Assembly (NCBI GenBank): GCA_026419705.1
Contig: JANZYY010000381.1
Span: 1-5,470 of the forward strand
DNA length: 5,470 nucleotides
Direction: 5' to 3'
Origin: Fischerella sp.
Lineage (GTDB): Bacteria > Cyanobacteriota > Cyanobacteriia > Cyanobacteriales > Nostocaceae
Shown here: piece after piece, positions 1 through 4,014 of the stretch
Numbering within the stretch: position 1 is the first letter of the stretch
Layout: the number at the start of each line of letters is the position of its first letter
The notes under the pieces: generated by a model
The model's database searches: none
Told to the model about the DNA's origin: nothing
The model's input: only the letters and a program-made list of their open reading frames with translations
Made by a program: the position numbers and the translations under genes

Positions 1-1166
1 CCCAACAACTGACCATTCTCTTTATCTCCGGTGATGCGAAAGTGCAATTTGTGTGCTCCTGGGTAGTATACTTTCCGATCCCAGGTTGTAAATTCAAAGG
101 TGACTGGGTGAAATCCGGCACTTGTAGCTTCAGTGTCGCGTAAGCCAGTACGGGCGATCGCTAAATCAAATACTTTCACAACCTGAGTACCCAGTGTGCC
201 GGCAAATTCTTGATTACCGCCAACGGCATTTTCGCCAGCAATTCTACCTTGTTTATGTGCCGTTGTCCCTAAAGGAAGATAAGTATACTGGTTTAGCAGG
301 CGATGCCAAGTTTCTACACAGTCTCCAGCTGCATATATATCGGGAACATTCGTTTCCATCTGACGGTTGACCTGAAATGCTCCCCGCATACCTGTTTTTA
401 ACCCTGCTGAAGAAGCCAGGTTAGTTAATGGTTTCACCCCAACTGCTACTAGCACCATATCAGCGGTCTTGTAAAATCCGCCTGAACCGGATACTGCTAA
501 ATTTTTCCCTCTTTGTTCAATCGCTTGTATCTCAACATTATTGATCGTCTCAACGCTACGGCGTTGCATTTCTTCAGCAATTAGTTGCCCGAAATTGGGA
601 TCGACAGTTTTCATGACAGTGGGGGAATGTCCTACCAACGTCACAGCTATGCCTCGATGAGTTAAAGCATCTGCCATTTCCAAACCTATATACCCACTAC
701 CAACAATCGCTGCAGTTTTTGGCGCATGGGTAGTCAAATACTGGTGGACAGCGAAACAATCCTCCATTGAATGCAACAGAAAAACTCCAGGAATATCCAA
801 CCCTGGGATGAGAGGTTGAATTGGCACAGCACCTGTAGCAAGAATTAATTTATCGTAGCTTAACCATTGCACCTGCCCTTGCCGATCTACAACTTTGACG
901 TTTTTTTGATTGGGATCGATAGTTTGTGCTGTGTGGTTGACTAACAAATTAATACCTGTGGCAGTGATTTCTTCTGCTGTACGATGAGCAAGATTACGCC
1001 AATCTGGTACTTCCCCACTCAGATAAAACGGAATCCCACAAATACTGTAGTTGGGAAAGCTATCAGCAACAACAACAGTGACATCAACACTAGAATTTAA
1101 CTCTCGTGCTCTTAAAGCTGCGCTGATGCCTGCATCGCTACCACCGATAATGAGTAAATGGGTCAT
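1..1166 (-). CDS. FAD/NAD(P)H-dependent disulfide oxidoreductase, CoA-disulfide reductase/NADH oxidase family (3' end missing)
   Basis: 388 codons are visible from ATG 1166-1164, open to the window edge; family members are usually about 440-550 residues, so the end of the C-terminal dimerisation domain is missing. Seen: an N-terminal FAD-binding loop LLIIGGSDAG (residues 4-13), a single redox-type cysteine at residue 43 in YSICGIPFY, an ATG motif (110-112), an NAD(P)H-binding loop GSGYIG (156-161) and the second FAD motif IYAAGDC (277-283). A lone Cys near position 43, instead of a CxxxxC pair, is the signature of CoA-disulfide reductase, NADH oxidase and NADH peroxidase relatives, in which it forms a mixed disulfide or sulfenate. 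The first glycine loop is GGSDAG rather than the commoner GxGxxG. The protein should be cytosolic, using NAD(P)H to reduce a disulfide, peroxide, oxygen or similar acceptor; the true substrate cannot be read from sequence. The start lies 21 bases after the channel gene's stop without a clear Shine-Dalgarno, fitting co-translation in one operon. Family confidence is high, substrate confidence low. Confidence 0.92.
   Translation of the reverse strand, partial: MTHLLIIGGSDAGISAALRARELNSSVDVTVVVADSFPNYSICGIPFYLSGEVPDWRNLAHRTAEEITATGINLLVNHTAQTIDPNQKNVKVVDRQGQVQWLSYDKLILATGAVPIQPLIPGLDIPGVFLLHSMEDCFAVHQYLTTHAPKTAAIVGSGYIGLEMADALTHRGIAVTLVGHSPTVMKTVDPNFGQLIAEEMQRRSVETINNVEIQAIEQRGKNLAVSGSGGFYKTADMVLVAVGVKPLTNLASSAGLKTGMRGAFQVNRQMETNVPDIYAAGDCVETWHRLLNQYTYLPLGTTAHKQGRIAGENAVGGNQEFAGTLGTQVVKVFDLAIARTGLRDTEATSAGFHPVTFEFTTWDRKVYYPGAHKLHFRITGDKENGQLL
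551..566. repeat. Perfect palindrome CAACGC-TACG-GCGTTG inside the flavoprotein gene
   Basis: A six-pair inverted repeat with a four-base loop, lying in frame within the flavoprotein gene (around residues 200-206). It encodes ordinary residues (QRRSVET region). It shares GGCGTTGCAT with the intergenic stretch at 3953-3962, so it may be a copy of a short dispersed palindromic repeat of the kind common in filamentous cyanobacteria. Confidence 0.4.
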
Positions 1167-1187
1167 TGTGACTGGCTCAATAAGTGT

Positions 1188-1880
1188 TTACTTCAAATCC
1201 CGAAATCCGTTGGAAAGTAGACCATACACCACCACTGCTAATTGTGCTCCCAAAATAGGTGCTACCCAATAAACCCAGTGAGATTGCCAAATTCCTCCCA
1301 CCAGCGCTGGACCTAATGAACGGGCTGGATTCATACTTGCACCGGTAATGGGTCCCATAAACATAGCTTCTAAGCCAACAGTTAGACCAATTGCCAACCC
1401 AGCAAAACCAATGTGGGCGCGGCGATCTAATCCAGAACCGAAAATTACAAACATTAAGATGAAAGTCAGAATGGTTTCCAGAATGAAAGATTGAAACCAG
1501 TTGCCATTTAGTGGTAAGGTTGCCCCCAAATTTGCAACTTTTCCTAAGCTAATTAGTAATAAAGCTGAGGCTGCGATCGCCCCGACTGACTGTGCCAAAA
1601 TATACGGTAACACTTGCCGTCTGGGAAAAATTCCACTTGTCCAAAATGCCAGTGTTACTGCTGGGTTGAAGTGTGCGCCGCTAAGATGTCCAATGGAGTA
1701 AATTAAAGCGGCTACTACTGCACCAAATACAAAGCTAATCCCCACATGAGTAACGGCGCCTTTACTTATTTCGTTTACCATTACTGCACCTGTACCCACA
1801 AACACTAAAGTAAAGGTGCCAATTGTTTCTGCTAATACCTCTTGTTTAAATAGAGAAAAATTTTTTACCAATGACTTCAT
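1188..1880 (-). CDS. NIP-like aquaglyceroporin (MIP family), probable metalloid channel
   Basis: 230-residue integral membrane channel, normal MIP length, with six hydrophobic helices and two half-helix loops. The pore motifs are intact: NPA at 72-74 in SGAHFNPAVT and NPAR at 184-187 within GPITGASMNPARSLGPAL, a stretch very like plant nodulin-26-like proteins (NIPs). Aligning by eye to AqpZ and NOD26, the selectivity-filter positions read F52 (helix 2), A172 (helix 5), A181 (loop E) and R187. The water-selective AqpZ filter is F/H/T/R, so loss of the His and Thr predicts a wider pore suited to glycerol-sized neutral solutes such as As(OH)3, Sb(OH)3 or boric acid. NIP-like channels in bacterial ars operons (for example AqpS of Sinorhizobium) conduct arsenite. 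The start chosen is ATG at 1880 (MKSLVKNF), which begins just before helix 1 as in homologues; an in-frame ATG at 1967 would add 29 residues that lie over the pstS remnant and look non-native. No Shine-Dalgarno lies at a normal distance, so translation probably couples to the overlapping upstream frame. Confidence 0.93.
   Translation of the reverse strand: MKSLVKNFSLFKQEVLAETIGTFTLVFVGTGAVMVNEISKGAVTHVGISFVFGAVVAALIYSIGHLSGAHFNPAVTLAFWTSGIFPRRQVLPYILAQSVGAIAASALLLISLGKVANLGATLPLNGNWFQSFILETILTFILMFVIFGSGLDRRAHIGFAGLAIGLTVGLEAMFMGPITGASMNPARSLGPALVGGIWQSHWVYWVAPILGAQLAVVVYGLLSNGFRDLK
1573..1580. repeat. HIP1 octamer (one of six copies in the window)
   Basis: GCGATCGC also occurs at 154-161, 2024-2031, 3483-3490, 3704-3711 and 3789-3796. 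Six copies in about 5.5 kb far exceeds chance for an eight-base word and supports cyanobacterial chromosomal origin. None falls in the acyltransferase gene. The copy at 2024-2031 lies inside the pstS remnant, so the left-hand operon also carries the host's signature. Confidence 0.85.
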
Positions 1881-2211
1881 TATTTTTATGACAAGCTTCC
1901 ATCTCTGCGGACAAAATTGGCCGTGAGGCATTATTGATATGTGTTGTGCCAGCACAGAATTTTTCAAATCCGCCGCTGGTACTGGAAATTTCTACTGCGT
2001 TCTGTGCTTTATTTGCTTTTTTGGCGATCGCCCAGCTAATTGGGTAAACGGTATTTGAGCCATCTATTTTCATCGCTGCAACCGTTTCTGAACTAGCTAC
2101 TTCAGTCACATTTGGCGATTGAGAAGTTTGCGTAGACGTGTTGGTCGTGCAACTTGTTGGTAAAATCAACGTTCTAAGCGCGAGAGCCGATTTTGTTCCT
2201 GTCGCGCCCAT
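1846..2211 (-). pseudogene. pstS: Truncated PstS-like phosphate-binding protein (N-terminal remnant)
   Basis: A 121-codon frame that matches only the first third of PstS, the periplasmic phosphate-binding protein of the Pst ABC importer, normally well over 300 residues. Recognisable PstS blocks are KIDGSNTVYPIS (from about residue 48), SSTSGGFEKFCAGTT, then NNASRPI and EMEACHKN. Between the YPIS and GGF blocks it appears several residues shorter than full PstS, which suggests an internal deletion. Homology stops at about the channel gene's ATG; the last 11 or so codons are channel DNA read in another frame, ending at TAA 1848-1846, 35 bases inside the channel gene. The N-terminus has a Ser/Thr/Asn-rich stretch after a cysteine (PTSCTTNTST), perhaps the relic of a lipoprotein signal, but it lacks a good hydrophobic core. 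The promoter and a strong ribosome binding site are kept, so it is probably translated as a leader. It lacks the second lobe needed to close on phosphate, so transport function is unlikely. Confidence 0.8.
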
Positions 2212-2215
2212 AACT

Positions 2216-2222
2216 TCACCTC
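2216..2222 (-). promoter_or_regulatory. Strong ribosome binding site of the pstS remnant
   Basis: On the minus strand GAGGTGA lies 4 bases before the ATG at 2211 (7 bases counted from the GAGG core). This near-perfect anti-16S match supports that start and shows that translation initiation is retained in front of the truncated gene, feeding ribosomes toward the overlapping channel gene. Confidence 0.7.
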
Positions 2223-2237
2223 GTGCTGTATGTGATG

Positions 2238-2266
2238 ATTATACTTTCTATCATTTCAAAAAAAGT
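2238..2266 (-). promoter_or_regulatory. Probable main promoter of the pstS remnant-channel-flavoprotein operon
   Basis: A consensus -10 box TATAAT (minus strand, 2243-2238) lies 27 bases upstream of the ATG, giving a leader of about 20 bases. At a 17-base spacer the -35 position reads ACTTTT, a weak match that lies inside the proximal ArsR-like operator. A TTGACA (2277-2272) is also present, but 28 bases from the -10, too far to pair with it. A repressor bound at the operator would cover the -35 region. Confidence 0.6.
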
Positions 2267-2270
2267 TGAT
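2255..2270 (-). promoter_or_regulatory. Proximal ArsR-type operator-like dyad
   Basis: On the minus strand this reads ATCAA-N6-TTGAA (spacer CTTTTT), an imperfect dyad over the -35 region of the TATAAT promoter. ATCAA-N6-TTGA(A/T) is, as I recall, the element bound by ArsR at the Synechocystis arsBHC promoter. Its right edge overlaps a second small palindrome GTTGA-TTTG-TCAAC at 2265-2278. Regulation by arsenite or antimonite through an ArsR/SmtB repressor is inferred; no regulator gene is in the window. Confidence 0.55.
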
Positions 2271-2292
2271 TTGTCAACTACCAGCAAGCTAT

Positions 2293-2298
2293 ATTCTA
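2293..2298 (-). promoter_or_regulatory. Possible second -10 box (TAGAAT)
   Basis: TAGAAT on the minus strand lies nine bases past the distal operator-like dyad, much as TATAAT lies 11 bases past the proximal one. With an 18-base spacer the -35 position (TCAATT) would also fall inside its operator. This suggests tandem, similarly built promoter-operator units, but the hexamers are weak and the call is tentative. Confidence 0.25.
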
Positions 2299-2307
2299 CA
2301 ACAATCA

Positions 2308-2323
2308 ATCAAAAAAAATTGAT
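2308..2323 (-). promoter_or_regulatory. Distal ArsR-type operator-like dyad
   Basis: A perfect ATCAA-N6-TTGAT dyad with an all-A spacer on the plus strand (all-T on the minus strand). It agrees with the proximal element at 14 of 16 positions in the same orientation, and starts exactly 53 bases from it, about five helical turns, so two dimers would sit on the same face of the DNA. Confidence 0.55.
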
Positions 2324-2393
2324 ACATTTAACTTGACAGAGTTACAGGGGAGACTCACTGGATCAAAGAAGATTAGCTATGGCTTCTGTATCC

Positions 2394-3785
2394 CTACAAT
2401 TTTTGGAAACCTTTTGTTACTTTCTTTTGCCCCTTACTCTTGGATTTAGATTTTTGAACTTCTCCAAGAGCTTCTTGAAAAAGGTTATGTAGATGTAGAG
2501 GTACGCTGGCGATTTCTGGTAGTTCTGGCTCTAAAGGTTTACCATACTCCTGCAACAGGGCGTCTAAATCATTTTCCAAGCGAAACTCCGGACGTTGCAG
2601 AATTGTTTGTAATATCTTTTCTAGTGAAGTTGGATACTCTGCGGCTAAGCGATTCCAGATAAAAGCATTAATTTTTGTGTCTTCCAAATACTGGCGAATG
2701 AGTTTCTCAGCACCTTCAATACTTTGCCAATCCTCTGCTGCTAATATGGTTTTGACTTTATTGTAGGTTGGTAAAAACATCTGCCCCCAACGAGGATGAG
2801 AAAGCGCTGTTACCTCTTCTGCTTTCTTGAGTTCGGCTGGTAAATCGACTTTTGGCATTACCATCTTGGCAGTGCTGGTTTTGTTGTTGAGTAATTGGGT
2901 TACGACTTTGGCATCGGTACCCATTTGTTCGGCTGCTGTTTTGATTTCCTCTTCGTCTACTCCTGCTGCTTGTGCTATTTCTGCTAGTGATTTAGAGGGA
3001 TCGATACCTGCTGCTGCTAAACTTTTCTCTGCCGTGATTTCCTGGAGTTCAGCTATTTTCTTGTTGAGTTGGTATCCTGGCATTGTGACTTCATCGCTAC
3101 CAAAAAACTCAACAAACTGCTGATGATACTTTACCACCGACTGCCAAGCTTCTTCCAACAAATCGGGAGCATCACTGTAAAGGTGATTTTTGTAGTTATC
3201 TTTGAAATTTCCAATTGCAACAGCAAGTTTCGGTTTACCTAATTTGCCCATCTGTGTGTAGGGTCCAGAAAATGTCCAATAGGTGTCGGTAACGGGAGAA
3301 ATGCGAGTCAGTAGAATTTCTCCTTCTTTCAAACGAGACATTTTCTGTTGTATTTTGGTGCTATTTGGTTTGACGATGTAGTGTTTGGCTGTAAGCCAGT
3401 TCATCAATTCAAAGCCATCAGGTAGAATTTTTGTGATGGCAAATAAGCCAGTAAAACTCCGGTGCCAGCTATGAAGTAAATTGCGATCGCTCTCTGACAA
3501 TTGGGGATGATTTTGTATAAACAAATCCAGTGGTGACTTGTCTTTGACTTTACCTTCTACGATAAAGCTGTCAATAGCCAACTCCTGCTGCACGGAATCC
3601 CCTGCACCACGGCGTAACTGTGATGCTGCATAAGTTTCCAGCGCTTCTGCTATTTCCCCGCCCGCATCCAAGACGAAATCAACTAAGGCTTGTTTGAGTT
3701 CGTGCGATCGCTTTAATACTGCATCCACAGTTCTATCTCTCGGTTTCAACATTAGTCGATTATAGGTTGCCAAGCATTTGTGCAT
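2394..3785 (-). CDS. Conserved-type hypothetical protein of unknown function (463 aa)
   Basis: I do not recognise a named family. The protein is soluble, without signal peptide or membrane helix. Residues 15-80 are helical and charged. Residues 85-200 form a mixed region (LLHSWHRSFTGLFAITK, then RLKEGEILLTRISPV and YWTFSGPYTQMG) whose pattern of a Gly-Glu-Ile-Leu strand, Arg, then W-x-F-SGP recalls an all-beta module seen next to SEC-C motifs in other bacterial proteins; that resemblance is weak and from memory. Residues 243-300 are helical with a helix-turn-helix-like stretch SLAEIAQAAGVDEEEI (266-281). The rest is helical and the C-terminus is a lysine/serine tail (KSKSKSKGQKK), which could bind nucleic acid or acidic partners. 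The start is uncertain: ATG 3785 has no Shine-Dalgarno, only a HIP1 octamer three bases upstream, and Met12 (3752) is an equally plausible start. It lies alone, separated from the arsenic-type operon by 182 bases and from the acyltransferase gene by a terminator. Confidence 0.85.
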   Translation of the reverse strand: MHKCLATYNRLMLKPRDRTVDAVLKRSHELKQALVDFVLDAGGEIAEALETYAASQLRRGAGDSVQQELAIDSFIVEGKVKDKSPLDLFIQNHPQLSESDRNLLHSWHRSFTGLFAITKILPDGFELMNWLTAKHYIVKPNSTKIQQKMSRLKEGEILLTRISPVTDTYWTFSGPYTQMGKLGKPKLAVAIGNFKDNYKNHLYSDAPDLLEEAWQSVVKYHQQFVEFFGSDEVTMPGYQLNKKIAELQEITAEKSLAAAGIDPSKSLAEIAQAAGVDEEEIKTAAEQMGTDAKVVTQLLNNKTSTAKMVMPKVDLPAELKKAEEVTALSHPRWGQMFLPTYNKVKTILAAEDWQSIEGAEKLIRQYLEDTKINAFIWNRLAAEYPTSLEKILQTILQRPEFRLENDLDALLQEYGKPLEPELPEIASVPLHLHNLFQEALGEVQKSKSKSKGQKKVTKGFQKL

Positions 3786-3808
3786 CTAGCGATCGCTTAA
3801 ATTTGTAG

Positions 3809-3840
3809 AAAAATAAAAATCCCCAGCTACGGCGCCGGGG
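3809..3840 (-). terminator. Intrinsic (rho-independent) terminator, minus strand
   Basis: On the minus strand CCCCGGC pairs with GCTGGGG (seven pairs including one G-T) around a six-base loop GCCGTA, at 3840-3821, followed by ATTTTTATTTTT. There is no T-run in the plus direction, so it acts only on leftward transcription. It lies 174 bases after the acyltransferase stop and 24 bases before the ATG of the 463-residue gene. It can serve as the terminator of the acyltransferase transcript, of a small RNA, or as a leader attenuator. Confidence 0.8.
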
Positions 3841-3899
3841 TTAGGAATTGGCATAACAATCACGTTGGCAGAGCAAAGATACAGTTACCGCAATACTTA

Positions 3900-3905
3900 A
3901 TTATA
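3900..3905 (-). promoter_or_regulatory. Possible -10 box upstream of the terminator
   Basis: TATAAT on the minus strand, within AT-rich DNA, with no convincing -35 at the usual distance (AATAAT at 17 bases). A transcript starting near 3893 would run about 85 bases to the terminator at 3809-3840, or read through into the 463-residue gene. AT-rich DNA yields such boxes by chance, so confidence is low. Confidence 0.3.
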
Positions 3906-3928
3906 TTAGTATAAATAATTACATTATT

Positions 3929-3939
3929 GTGTGAGGAGT
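3929..3939 (-). other. Exact match to the Yfr1 small-RNA core motif
   Basis: ACTCCTCACAC on the minus strand equals the ultraconserved single-stranded core of the cyanobacterial small RNA Yfr1. True Yfr1 genes place it between two GC stem-loops, the second being the terminator. Here the bases after it form only a weak AATAAT/ATTATT hairpin, and upstream there is only a GCC/GGC three-pair stem. The same bases on the plus strand form a GAGGAG Shine-Dalgarno-like sequence. It may be coincidence, a degenerate copy, or part of the acyltransferase 3' untranslated region. Confidence 0.25.
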
Positions 3940-4014
3940 TAATGCCATAAAAGGCGTTGCATAGACGCAGTAGACGCGCTTGATTCGTATTGGACATGGG
4001 AATTGAGTCAAAGA

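Larger units (their letters stand above)
3786..4014. other. Intergenic region between acyltransferase and hypothetical gene
   Basis: This 229-base stretch has no credible gene. Besides the terminator, TATAAT box and Yfr1-like core it holds a HIP1 octamer (3789-3796), two TTGGCA direct repeats (3848-3853 and 3865-3870), and a short direct repeat TAGACGC (3962-3968 and 3971-3977) next to GGCGTTGCAT (3953-3962), which also occurs at 560-569 inside the flavoprotein gene. The 3950-3980 part resembles dispersed repeats of filamentous cyanobacteria, but that is only an impression. Confidence 0.6.

Noticed and set aside
1051..1272. Plus-strand 73-codon frame
   Set aside because: Antisense shadow across the flavoprotein start and channel end.
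1881..1967. 29-residue N-terminal extension of the channel from an upstream in-frame ATG
   Set aside because: It overlaps the conserved FEKFCAGTT-EACHKN part of the pstS remnant in another frame and adds residues unlike MIP N-termini; ATG 1880 fits homologue length.
2272..2277. TTGACA as a consensus -35 box
   Set aside because: It is 28 bases from the TATAAT, outside the workable spacer range; no other -10 sits 16-19 bases downstream of it.
2308..2323. T-run hairpin as a terminator for the 463-residue gene
   Set aside because: The stem is only five A/T-rich pairs with no GC core, and its placement fits an operator better.
2379..2492. 37-codon plus-strand frame starting in the operator-side intergenic DNA
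   Set aside because: Most of it is antisense to the end of the 463-residue gene, it has no ribosome site at a proper distance, and the composition looks random.
2827..3123. 98-codon plus-strand frame with a hydrophobic, membrane-like N-terminus
   Set aside because: It lies wholly antisense to the 463-residue gene; its Ser/Ala/Leu richness is what the complement of Glu/Lys/Ala-rich helix codons produces, and no ribosome site or family match is seen.
3841..4014. tRNA or CRISPR repeat
   Set aside because: No cloverleaf, no T-loop consensus, and only isolated 6-10 base repeats without regular spacing.
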